DNA from: Bacillus cereus G9842
GTDB lineage: Bacteria; Bacillota; Bacilli; Bacillales; Bacillaceae_G
Assembly: GCF_000021305.1 (NCBI RefSeq)
Contig: NC_011772.1
Span: 4,564,001-4,628,000 of the forward strand
Length of the DNA stretch: 64,000 nucleotides
Reading direction: 5' to 3'
Shown here in pieces: positions 20,212 to 29,052 of the stretch. How positions within the stretch are numbered: position 1 is the first letter of the stretch; each line of letters begins with the position of its first letter. The translations under genes and the position numbers were made by a program. The notes beneath the pieces are model-generated. The model was not told the origin of the DNA, did not search any database, and saw only the letters and a list, made by a program, of their open reading frames with translations.

Positions 20212-21897
20212 ATGTCTTTAAATATGTATCTCGGTCAAGTAAAAGCTCAAACAGAAAGTATGAACGCTTTCTGTAACGCTACTATTCAAGGAATGGAACA
20301 AATTATTCATTCTATTAATGCTTTTGCATTGGATACTGTTCTACAAGGACAAACATATAGCAGTGCAAAAGCATATTTCTTACAAACCTTTCGTCCGTTA
20401 GCACAAGGAATCATTTACTTATGCGAAGAATTAATCCGTCAAAATGATGCTTTTCCAAGAGACTTTCAATCACAGGTAGCTTCTAGAGATGTTATCGAAC
20501 AGGAGATATTAGAACAAATTCGAGAAATCGATCGAATGATAGCAAGTACAGAAGCGCTCAACCAAACTATGCCGATCCCAGGTATGGACGCTATGGTAAA
20601 TCTTTTTACTGTCATGAGGCAAAAACTGCAAGAAAAATTAGAACATCTATATGAATTTAATTATACTTCTAGTAATAATTATGATACTGCACTCCAACTA
20701 GCCGCTAGCATTGCGACAGGTTTGGCGGAAGTTCAAAGTGGAAAAGGTTTTAGTCCCGTCAGTGGTACATTTAGTACGCAAGGGTTGAATATGGAGTGGA
20801 CGGGTCCTATTCAAGCAATTACAGAAGAAAAAAAACGAAAAGCTGATCATTTAATTAAAGATGGAGAAATGTGCGGTAGGCTAGAAGAAACATCTGCGAT
20901 TAAAAAAGCTTGGGGCGATAAGGTAGGCAGTGTAGTTAAAATGTTCGAAACAGTAAAAAAGATATGGAATGGTACTGTAATCGGAACAGGGAAATCTGTT
21001 GAAGATGCAATCAAGTCCATGGAAACTTTAAGTAATATGAATATAAGGAATATGGATATAGAAACTTTTATTAATGTTACATATGCGATTTTACATTTGG
21101 ATGAAACGGCGAAAAATATGTGGCATACATTTTCAAGTACCGTGAAACGAGATATGATAAATGGAGATGCAGAGAGCCGTACGCAATGGATTACTTATGC
21201 ATTAACCCAAATAGGTATTGGTCTAATCGCCGACAAGGGATTAGGTAGAGCAGGACTTGTTATAAAAGGAGTAAAAGCATCAAGTGGAGCAAGTACATTA
21301 ACAAAAGGAGTAACACTAATAAAAGAAATGAAGCACGCATCTGAGATTTTACAATCTTTTAAGAAAGATGTTTCTTATGCTTTCTCTGGTGGAACTATCA
21401 TAACCAAGATACCTCAAAGCGAATTGAATCAAGCCTACTATAATTTTGCAAAGACTACGATTTCAAGTGCACAAAAAAGAAATTCTCCAGGAACAGTAAC
21501 TTCAAGTTTTAATCTTGAACGAAGTTTAGGGACTCAAAAGAAACTAATGTATAATAAAGGTTCAATTGGTGTTATTCCACAAGAAATTCGAAATAAGCTA
21601 ATTGGAAAAAATTTCAACTCCTTTGATGATTTTAGAAAAGAGTTTTGGAAAACAGTTGCTGATTCAGACTATGCGACAGAATTTAACCAAAGAAATATAA
21701 ACCTTATGAAAGAGGGTAAAGCTCCATTCGCTCCATTATCTGAGAAGTATGGTCAGCACAATCAATATATTTTGCACCATAAACAACCAATTCACCAGGG
21801 TGGAGATGTGTACAATCTCGATAACTTAATAATTGTTTCTCCTAAAATGCATCAAAATGTTTTAGATCGTTCATATCATTTCGGTAAAAAAGGTTAA
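20212..21897 (+). CDS. LXG-domain toxin with C-terminal colicin E9-like HNH DNase
   Basis: Predicted 561-residue type VII-secreted antibacterial toxin. Residues 1-~200 form the LXG domain (MYLGQVKAQTESMNAF, GQTYSSAKAYFLQTFRPLAQG); ~200-420 are a helical linker with a glycine-rich hydrophobic stretch near 325-355. Residues 422-561 align by eye with the colicin E2/E9/pyocin DNase: KRNSPG, FNSFDDFRKEFW, KEGKAP, LHHKQPIHQGGDVYNLDN and VSPKMH. His522, His523 and His547 fall at E9 positions 102, 103 and 127. Position 551, where E9 has the metal ligand His131, is Leu; position 520, E9 Glu100, is Ile. No partner chaperone or ESX gene lies nearby. Ribosome binding site AGGGGAGGG. The immunity gene follows 22 bases later. 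Confidence 0.85.
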   Translation: MSLNMYLGQVKAQTESMNAFCNATIQGMEQIIHSINAFALDTVLQGQTYSSAKAYFLQTFRPLAQGIIYLCEELIRQNDAFPRDFQSQVASRDVIEQEILEQIREIDRMIASTEALNQTMPIPGMDAMVNLFTVMRQKLQEKLEHLYEFNYTSSNNYDTALQLAASIATGLAEVQSGKGFSPVSGTFSTQGLNMEWTGPIQAITEEKKRKADHLIKDGEMCGRLEETSAIKKAWGDKVGSVVKMFETVKKIWNGTVIGTGKSVEDAIKSMETLSNMNIRNMDIETFINVTYAILHLDETAKNMWHTFSSTVKRDMINGDAESRTQWITYALTQIGIGLIADKGLGRAGLVIKGVKASSGASTLTKGVTLIKEMKHASEILQSFKKDVSYAFSGGTIITKIPQSELNQAYYNFAKTTISSAQKRNSPGTVTSSFNLERSLGTQKKLMYNKGSIGVIPQEIRNKLIGKNFNSFDDFRKEFWKTVADSDYATEFNQRNINLMKEGKAPFAPLSEKYGQHNQYILHHKQPIHQGGDVYNLDNLIIVSPKMHQNVLDRSYHFGKKG

Positions 21898-21919
21898 TGA
21901 TTATGAAAGGATGGTTAGT

Positions 21920-22138
21920 ATGACACTCAAAATGACAAAAGAAGAACTTATTGAACTTGTAACAAAGATTTGTAATCCTAAATTACCTGAAGAAGAACTT
22001 AATGAATACGTAAACCAATTTAATAATAGCGGTGTACCTCATCCCGCTCCAAGTGATATAATCTTTTGGGATTTTAGGGATTTAACACCGGAAGAAATAG
22101 TAGAGATTGCATTAAATTACAAAGAAGAAGAAAACTAA
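21920..22138 (+). CDS. Im9-like (colicin DNase-type) immunity protein
   Basis: A 72-residue acidic protein that probably binds and blocks the preceding nuclease domain. LTKEELIEL-type helix I (here MTKEELIELVTKICN), the helix II EEELNEYVNQF, and PHPAPSDIIFW match the colicin E immunity fold; His41, Pro42, Ser45 and Asp46 are in place, with Phe49-Trp50 where Im9 has its two contact tyrosines, followed by TPEEIVEIALNY. ATG at 21920 follows GAAAGGATGG; the ATG at 21911 is inside that ribosome binding site. Toxin-then-immunity order supports the pairing. Confidence 0.87.
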   Translation: MTLKMTKEELIELVTKICNPKLPEEELNEYVNQFNNSGVPHPAPSDIIFWDFRDLTPEEIVEIALNYKEEEN

Positions 22139-22152
22139 AACATGTAAAGAAT

Positions 22153-22179
22153 AAGCCGCCCCGAAAAAACGAGCGGCTT
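22153..22179 (+). terminator. Possible terminator after the immunity gene
   Basis: AAGCCGC pairs with GCGGCTT around a 13-base loop, followed by TCTTCATT. Weak stem and short T-run. Confidence 0.5.
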
Positions 22180-22287
22180 TCTTCATTATCTAATTCATTT
22201 TATACTGTCCTATTTGTTCTAATGTTAGTATTTCTTTTCAATGCTAATACAACATTAGAATTATCATTTCTGAATTTAGCCAGTTTA

Positions 22288-22577
22288 CCTTCTTCTAACA
22301 CTTAAAAACACTACATTCTACCCCATAACTCATTTTTCTTTGCTGTACTTTCTTTTTGTTAACATGATTTTTACAACGTATTTATGTGTACATTCTCTAT
22401 ACCTTCCCTTTTTCTATTTACATTCAATCTTAAAAACCTCTTCATCACCCGAGCATCTGAATAAGATTAAAAAAACTTAATGAACTAGTATCTCTTTAAC
22501 CGTAGAATTATTAGAATATTCAATTTATAACCCATTCCTTAAATTGGTATTATTTTCTTGTAAGGGGAGGGAAAGTT
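22288..22577 (+). repeat. Duplicated toxin upstream region (copy 2)
   Basis: A 290-base near-copy of 19925-20210, including the promoter region and the ribosome binding site AAGGGGAGGGAAAGTT. Similarity stops exactly after GAAAGTT: copy 1 continues into the toxin ATG, copy 2 into a toxin-tail remnant with no start codon. Bases 22180-22287 show nothing recognisable. Confidence 0.88.
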
Positions 22578-22698
22578 ACTAGAAGGAAGACATATTTTAG
22601 AGATTCCAACATCTAATAAAAAATTCAAAAAAATAGATGAATATATCAAGCTAGCAAAAGAAAAATATGATATTGATATTAGATTTAGGGAGGAATAA
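22576..22698 (+). pseudogene. Remnant of a toxin C-terminus
   Basis: About 38 open codons end at TAA 22696, reading GRHILEIPTSNKKFKKIDEY then IKLAKEKYDIDIRFREE. There is no start codon near the ribosome binding site of copy 2, so it is not expected to be translated. Its location directly before a lone immunity-type gene, behind a copied LXG promoter, suggests the last residues of an alternative toxin domain. The toxin family was not recognised. Confidence 0.65.
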
Positions 22699-22701
22699 TT
22701 G

Positions 22702-23166
22702 ATGGCGTATGATTTAGAACCCGAAATTAAAGAGGTACTTGAGAAAATTGATTTTATTCAGAGATATAAAGCATTATCAAAACAATTTCCAGATAGAGAA
22801 AACACATTTGAAAACTATGAAAACGAAAAAGTAATTGCAGTATTTGAGTCTCTTGGCTATAAAGCTCGTTTTATGAAAAAGGAAAACTTTTTTATTGTTG
22901 GTGAAGTAAAGAACAAGGATTTCTATACTTTCAGATTCAATATCAGCTTAAAATATGGGCTTGTTGAGTTCATTTGGTCTGCAAGGTATAATGGTGAAGT
23001 TAGAGTTGGGAATTCATGGGATATGTTTGTAAAAGTATTATCCAATGGTTCTGAAAGGTTGCCGGCAGTATGCTTCCACAGTTACGATGAACTCAAAGAA
23101 ATCATGAAAATTGCCTTTGAAATGTACGAAGATTTTAAGCGAGAATTAATTCCTATTTATTCATAA
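22702..23166 (+). CDS. Orphan immunity-type protein, family unknown
   Basis: A 154-residue acidic soluble protein without signal peptide or membrane helix: MAYDLEPEIKEVLEKIDF, a central mixed beta region (FYTFRFNISLKYGLVEFIW), and a C-terminal helix YDELKEIMKIAFEMYEDF. I do not recognise the family. It is called an immunity protein because of context: toxin-tail remnant directly upstream, copied toxin promoter, and the neighbouring toxin/immunity pair. ATG at 22702 follows GGGAGG at eight bases, and that ribosome binding site lies inside the toxin remnant's last codons. Confidence 0.65.
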   Translation: MAYDLEPEIKEVLEKIDFIQRYKALSKQFPDRENTFENYENEKVIAVFESLGYKARFMKKENFFIVGEVKNKDFYTFRFNISLKYGLVEFIWSARYNGEVRVGNSWDMFVKVLSNGSERLPAVCFHSYDELKEIMKIAFEMYEDFKRELIPIYS

Positions 23167-23169
23167 TTC

Positions 23170-23214
23170 AAAAAGCTACCGAAGACACCAAAACAGTTAC
23201 TTCGAGTAGCTTTT
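23170..23214 (+). terminator. Terminator after the orphan immunity gene
   Basis: AAAAGCTACCGAAG pairs with CTTCGAGTAGCTTTT, with one unpaired base, followed by ATTTAT. Confidence 0.65.
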
Positions 23215-23231
23215 ATTTATATATATTAAAG

Positions 23232-23360
23232 TTATTTATTTTCCTCTTTTTGAACATATACATAAGCATCTTTCTGCTCTTTATGTATATCAACCTTCGA
23301 ATTCTCTGCAAGTTGACCCGCGTTTAGCAAAGAAAAAATAATCAACGCTTCTAGTGACAT
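23232..23360 (-). CDS. Small 42-residue protein, function unknown
   Basis: Starts MSLEALIIFSLLNAGQLAEN and ends in a charged DIHKEQKDAYVYVQKEENK tail. The first ~15 residues are hydrophobic enough to touch a membrane; the rest is polar. GAAAGGAG lies 12 bases before the ATG, a long spacing. It sits between the orphan immunity terminator and tyrS. No family recognised; the start-stop pair and ribosome binding site are the only evidence. Confidence 0.45.
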   Translation of the reverse strand: MSLEALIIFSLLNAGQLAENSKVDIHKEQKDAYVYVQKEENK

Positions 23361-23450
23361 TTCGTTTTACCACTCCTTTCTAATTGTTATACGTTTATCA
23401 TACCGCTTACATGTGATTTCCGTATGAACTCGAAAAGGAGATTAAAACAA

Positions 23451-23483
23451 AAAAAGCTTTGAGGAATTTCCCCAAAGCTTTTT
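23451..23483 (-). terminator. Terminator of tyrS
   Basis: AAAAAGCTTTG pairs with CAAAGCTTTTT around an 11-base loop, just past the tyrS stop, with A-rich sequence beyond giving U residues. Confidence 0.8.
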
Positions 23484-23488
23484 ATTTA

Positions 23489-24748
<1,260 letters not shown>

Positions 24749-24796
24749 CTACATACTCTCCTTTAAGTTCATTACTGGCGTGAAGGTTGAAAACAT

Positions 24797-25045
24797 AAAA
24801 AAATCGCCCCTTCAAATAAGGGACGATTTTGATTATCGCGTTACCACCCTAGTTGCAGGCAAAAAAGCCTACCACCTTATTTACATAACGGCTTAGCACC
24901 GTCTTTTCCCTTTTGAATACAATTCAATCGAAAAAAGATGCTCTAGGGGCGTAATTCGCGATCATCTATGTGCTGATTTTCACCGGCCATCAGCTCTCTA
25001 AAACAGGGAAATGATCACTACTTCTCCCTTTCCACGCTCAATTAT
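24797..25045 (-). promoter_or_regulatory. T-box riboswitch (tyrosine)
   Basis: On the minus strand the conserved T-box AGGGTGGTAACGCG (complement of 24837-24850) precedes a terminator stem AAAATCGTCCCTT/AAGGGGCGATTTT (24800-24830) with a U-run. Stem I shows AGAGAGCTGATGG, GGTGAAAATCAGC and the specifier region GAATTACGCC; the TAC at the complement of 24951-24953 is a tyrosine codon, fitting the downstream tyrS. Uncharged tRNA-Tyr should stabilise the antiterminator. The 474-base gap between tyrS and maa is mainly this element and the maa terminator. Confidence 0.93.
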
Positions 25046-25155
25046 TCATATACTTTTCTTTATACCATCATTTATATAGGCGTGTCAAATAGAGGTCCGG
25101 TTTCTCTTCTTGTCAATCCTTTACAACGTCGCAAGAAGTAATTTATTAGACATAA

Positions 25156-25205
25156 AAAAGCCTCCCTCATCTATTCTTTCATAAATGTATACAGACGAGG
25201 AAGGC
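25156..25205 (-). terminator. Terminator of maa
   Basis: GCCTTCCTCGTCT and AGATGAGGGAGGC (minus strand) form an imperfect stem followed by TTTTTTAT. Confidence 0.65.
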
Positions 25206-25219
25206 ACTTCGTTCAAATA

Positions 25220-25780
25220 TTATTTTAGTTTTTTTATAATCTTTGCAGGATTCCCGCCAACTACTACATTATTAGGCACATCTTTCGTTACGACAGCACC
25301 AGATGCGATCACCGCATTGTCTCCAATTGTTACACCTGGATTAATAATTGCTCTTCCGCCAATCCATACGTTATCGCCAATTGTAACTGGTTTTCCGTAT
25401 TCTGATCCGCTTATACGCTCAATTGGATTGAGTGGGTGCGTTGCTGTATAAATGTGAACACCTGGAGCTAACATACAATTCACTCCGATCGTTACCGGGC
25501 ATACGTCTAAAATCGTACAGTCAAAGTTCGCGTAAAAATTTTCACCGACATGAATGTTATAGTCGTAATCACATCTAAAAGAAGATTCAAGATGAATATT
25601 ATCTCCTGTCGTTCCGAATAATTCTTTTATGATTTCGCTACGCTCTTTCAATTGCTCTTCTGGCGTATCATTTAATTTTCTCGTTAATATACGTGCTTGC
25701 TCTCTTTCTTGTACTAAAACTGGATCAGCCGGTATATACATTTCTCCTAGTATCATCTTTTCTTTTTCTGTTTTCATCAT
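25220..25780 (-). CDS. maa: Maltose/galactoside O-acetyltransferase family (Maa)
   Basis: A cytoplasmic acetyl-CoA-dependent sugar O-acetyltransferase of 186 residues. After the N-terminal Mac domain ([18 protein letters not shown]), hexapeptide repeats of the left-handed beta helix follow: [53 protein letters not shown]. [11 protein letters not shown] carries the catalytic-histidine region ([15 protein letters not shown]). The start could be either of two adjacent ATG codons; the longer one is given. It lies between the tyrS T-box and acsA. Confidence 0.85.
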   Translation of the reverse strand: MMKTEKEKMILGEMYIPADPVLVQEREQARILTRKLNDTPEEQLKERSEIIKELFGTTGDNIHLESSFRCDYDYNIHVGENFYANFDCTILDVCPVTIGVNCMLAPGVHIYTATHPLNPIERISGSEYGKPVTIGDNVWIGGRAIINPGVTIGDNAVIASGAVVTKDVPNNVVVGGNPAKIIKKLK

Positions 25781-25821
25781 ACTACCCCCGTTAACTTATA
25801 TATATAAGTTAATAATAACAT

Positions 25822-25858
25822 AAAAAAAGGCCTGAACATTTTTTCGTTCAGACCTTCC
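25822..25858 (-). terminator. Terminator of acsA
   Basis: AAGGCCTGAAC pairs with GTTCAGACCTT (one G-U) around an eight-base loop, with seven A on the plus strand giving the U-run. Confidence 0.75.
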
Positions 25859-25862
25859 TCTC

Positions 25863-27581
25863 TTAATCTTCCATCGTTGATAAGTCACCTGTTGGTAAAT
25901 TCAGCTCCCACGCTTTTAATACGCGGCGCATAATTTTACCACTTCTCGTTTTCGGTAATTTATCTCTAAATTCAATTTGTCGTGGCGCTGCATGAGCTGC
26001 TAGGCCTTTCTTTACAAATTGACGAATTTCTTCTTTTAATTCATCAGATGGTTCGTATCCTGCTCGAAGTGCGATAAATGCTTTAATAATTTCGCCACGC
26101 ACTGGATCAGGAATACCAATTACACCTGCTTCTGCAACAGCAGCATGCTCGATTAATTTACTTTCTACTTCAAACGGACCAACGCGCTCACCTGACGTCA
26201 TAATTACATCGTCAATACGTCCTTGGAACCAGAAGTATCCATCTTCATCCATATAGGCAGAGTCACCTGATACGTACCAATCTCCCGGCATGAAATAAGA
26301 TTCATACTTTTGCTGGTTATTCCAGATCCCGCGCATCATAGATGGCCAACCTTTCGCAATTGCTAAGTTACCCATTGTGTATGGAGGAACTTCATTTCCT
26401 TCATTATCAACAATCGCTGCTTTTACACCTGGAATGGGTTTACCCATTGAACCTGGACGGATTTCCATACAAGGGTAGTTACAAATAACTTGTCCACCTG
26501 TTTCTGTCATCCACCACGTATCATGAATACGAAGTCCAAATGCATTCATACCCCAGCGAATTACTTCTGGATTTAACGGCTCACCAACGCTTAATACGTG
26601 ACGAACTTGTGATAAGTCATATTTTTTAATTGCGTCTTGTCCAGCTCCCATTAACATACGGAACGCTGTCGGTGCACTATACCAAACTGTTACACCGTAA
26701 TCTTGCAGTGCTTCATACCAAGCTTCCGGACTAAATCGCCCACCTAAAATAACATTTGACGCTCCAACTAACCACGGTGCGAAAATACCGTAAGCAGTTC
26801 CCGTTACCCAGCCTGGATCAGCTGTGCACCAATATACATCGTCTTCTCTTAAATCTAATACCCATTTCGCCGTTTGATAGTGCTGAACCATTGCATTTTG
26901 CGCATGAAGCACACCTTTTGGCTTACCAGTAGAACCAGACGTATAGTGAAGAATTAAACCATCTTCACGGCCTAACCATTCAATATGTAATTCTTTTGAA
27001 GCTTGTTCAAATAAAGGATTGAACGCTACCGTTTTACCGCCTTCTTCTACATTATCTCCAACAAGAAAAACTGTTTTTAAAGCAGGTAAATCATTTAATG
27101 GTACACGCTCTAATAACTCAGGCGTTGTAATTAACACCTTCGCTTCACTATCTTCTAAACGATCGCGAACCGCACCTTCCATAAATGCTTCAAATAACGG
27201 TCCAACAATTGCTCCTAATTTCACTGCACCTAAAAGTGCGAAATATAATTCTGGAGAACGTGGCATAAAAATAAAAACGCGATCGCCTTTTTCTACATCG
27301 CCATAATTTTTCAGGACATTTCCTGCTTTATTAGAAAAATCCTTCATTTCCTTAAATGTATATTTCTCTTTTCGCGATCCATCTTGATAATAAAGAGCTA
27401 CTTTATTCTTTCGATCGGATTTCGCATGCTTATCAATTGCCTCATACGCCATATTTACTCGGCCTGTTTCATTCCAAGTAAAGTTTTTATTAACCTCTTC
27501 CCAGTTAAAATTCGCGTATGCCTCATCATAATTCGGCAAATTATTTTCTCCTTTAATGACAGGAAGCGTTTCTACTTTCAT
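25863..27581 (-). CDS. acsA: Acetyl-CoA synthetase
   Basis: Activates acetate to acetyl-CoA through acetyl-AMP, the high-affinity route for acetate re-use. 572 residues, identical in length to B. subtilis AcsA as I remember it. Motifs: LHYTSGSTGKPKGVLHAQ (P-loop), TWWMTETGG, SGDSAYMDEDGYFWFQGRIDDVI (hinge), and PKTRSGKIMRR, with Lys549 at exactly the position acetylated by AcuA. GGAGGGGGATG precedes the ATG. It is divergent from acuABC, whose products switch it off and on. Confidence 0.97.
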   Translation of the reverse strand: MKVETLPVIKGENNLPNYDEAYANFNWEEVNKNFTWNETGRVNMAYEAIDKHAKSDRKNKVALYYQDGSRKEKYTFKEMKDFSNKAGNVLKNYGDVEKGDRVFIFMPRSPELYFALLGAVKLGAIVGPLFEAFMEGAVRDRLEDSEAKVLITTPELLERVPLNDLPALKTVFLVGDNVEEGGKTVAFNPLFEQASKELHIEWLGREDGLILHYTSGSTGKPKGVLHAQNAMVQHYQTAKWVLDLREDDVYWCTADPGWVTGTAYGIFAPWLVGASNVILGGRFSPEAWYEALQDYGVTVWYSAPTAFRMLMGAGQDAIKKYDLSQVRHVLSVGEPLNPEVIRWGMNAFGLRIHDTWWMTETGGQVICNYPCMEIRPGSMGKPIPGVKAAIVDNEGNEVPPYTMGNLAIAKGWPSMMRGIWNNQQKYESYFMPGDWYVSGDSAYMDEDGYFWFQGRIDDVIMTSGERVGPFEVESKLIEHAAVAEAGVIGIPDPVRGEIIKAFIALRAGYEPSDELKEEIRQFVKKGLAAHAAPRQIEFRDKLPKTRSGKIMRRVLKAWELNLPTGDLSTMED

Positions 27582-27757
27582 ACTTTACATCCCCCTCCTA
27601 TGTATTCTATTATCTATTATAATGATATTATTTAAAATTTTCAGTATATTTGTTGATTTTTAGACAAATTTTTAATGACAAAATTCGATTCACATCGCAT
27701 ATATTATAAAGTACGATATTAATAGATTCACAAACCCTCAAGGTGGTGAGCAATACA

Positions 27758-28390
27758 TTGATTCATAAAAAAATATACAATGCTAGAAACTTAAAAACAG
27801 CGAAAGGCACTTTAATTATTGAAGGTCCTGTCTCTACACATAATCTTGAAATGTATGAATTTCATCCAGATTTAGTTGCATTTCGTCCTGCTGAACAGCA
27901 ATATAAAGCAATTGTCGAAATTTCTAAATTACCAGAAGCTCGACTCATTATTGCTAGACATGACCAGATGATTGTTGGATATGTTACATATTTATATCCT
28001 GATCCACTTGAACGATGGTCAGAAGGAAAAATAGAAAACTTAATTGAGCTTGGGGCAATTGAAGTAGTTCCAGCCTTCCGCGGGAGTTCTGTCGGAAAGA
28101 ACTTACTAGAGGTTTCTATGATGGACGATTATATGGAAGATTACATTATATTGACGACTGAATATTATTGGCACTGGGATTTGAAACAAACAGGATTAAA
28201 TGTTTGGGAATACCGAAAAGTAATGGAAAAGATGATGAATGCCGGCGGGTTACAATGGATGGCTACAGACGATCCTGAAATTTGTTCACATCCCGCCAAC
28301 TGTTTAATGGTCCGCATCGGTAAACGCGTTGATACGGATTCTATTCAAGCTTTTGATCGTCTACGTTTTCACAATCGTTTTATGTATTAA
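27758..28390 (+). CDS. acuA: Protein acetyltransferase AcuA
   Basis: A GNAT enzyme that acetylates and inactivates AcsA. TTG at 27758 is chosen: it lies seven bases after AAGGTGGTGAG and gives 210 residues, the B. subtilis length; the GTG at 27743 is part of the ribosome binding site. Family signatures include VGYVTYLYPDPLERWSEG, ELGAIEVVPAFRGSSVGKNLL (acetyl-CoA binding) and TTEYYWHWDLK. First gene of acuABC, divergent from its target acsA with a 176-base shared regulatory region. Confidence 0.95.
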   Translation: MIHKKIYNARNLKTAKGTLIIEGPVSTHNLEMYEFHPDLVAFRPAEQQYKAIVEISKLPEARLIIARHDQMIVGYVTYLYPDPLERWSEGKIENLIELGAIEVVPAFRGSSVGKNLLEVSMMDDYMEDYIILTTEYYWHWDLKQTGLNVWEYRKVMEKMMNAGGLQWMATDDPEICSHPANCLMVRIGKRVDTDSIQAFDRLRFHNRFMY

Positions 28391-28407
28391 TAAAGGGGGC
28401 AACTGGA

Positions 28408-29052
28408 ATGATTGTAGAAGAAATTATGAATCAAAATGTAGTTACACTACATCCAAACGATACAATCGAAACAGCAATCCGAACGATTCGCACGAAAGGA
28501 ATTCGGCACATTCCAATTGTCGATCAAAATAATCACGTCGTAGGCATTATTTCTGATCGGGATGTAAGAGATGCAAGTCCGTCTATTCTAGATGAACAAG
28601 TTTCACTCGATATGCTACAGCAACCGCTTGAACTTATTATGAAACATCCTGTAATGACTTGCCACCCTCTCGATTTCGTTGAGGAAATTGCTACTTTATT
28701 TTTTGAAAATAAAATTGGCTGTCTTCCTGTTACAAAAGCTGGGAAGTTAGTTGGAATAATCTCAGAATCTACAGTACTGCACACGTTAGTAAAATTAACA
28801 GGAGCACATCAACCGAGTTCACAAATTGAAATTCAAGTAAAAAATGAACCTGGTATTCTTGGAAAAGTCGTTGCTATTTTTAGTGATTTACAAATAAATA
28901 TCGTGAGCGTTCTCGTCTACCCAGCAAAAGATGAGAATGATAAAGTACTTGTTTTCCGCATTCAAACGATGAATCCTCTAAAAGTGATTGATGCACTTGA
29001 AGCAGAAGGCTATCGCGTATTATGGCCGAACATCATGGGGATGCAAGCATGA
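28408..29052 (+). CDS. acuB: Acetoin utilisation protein AcuB (CBS-ACT)
   Basis: A 214-residue soluble protein with two CBS domains (residues ~1-130: IVEEIMNQNVVTLHPNDTI, GIISDRDVRDASPS, MKHPVMTCHPLDFVEE) and a C-terminal ACT-like domain (~140-210: IEIQVKNEPGILGKVVAIFSD). CBS domains bind adenine nucleotides, so it may sense energy state, but its biochemical role in the operon is not established. AAAGGGGGCAACTGGA precedes the ATG. Its stop overlaps the acuC start. Confidence 0.93.
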   Translation: MIVEEIMNQNVVTLHPNDTIETAIRTIRTKGIRHIPIVDQNNHVVGIISDRDVRDASPSILDEQVSLDMLQQPLELIMKHPVMTCHPLDFVEEIATLFFENKIGCLPVTKAGKLVGIISESTVLHTLVKLTGAHQPSSQIEIQVKNEPGILGKVVAIFSDLQINIVSVLVYPAKDENDKVLVFRIQTMNPLKVIDALEAEGYRVLWPNIMGMQA

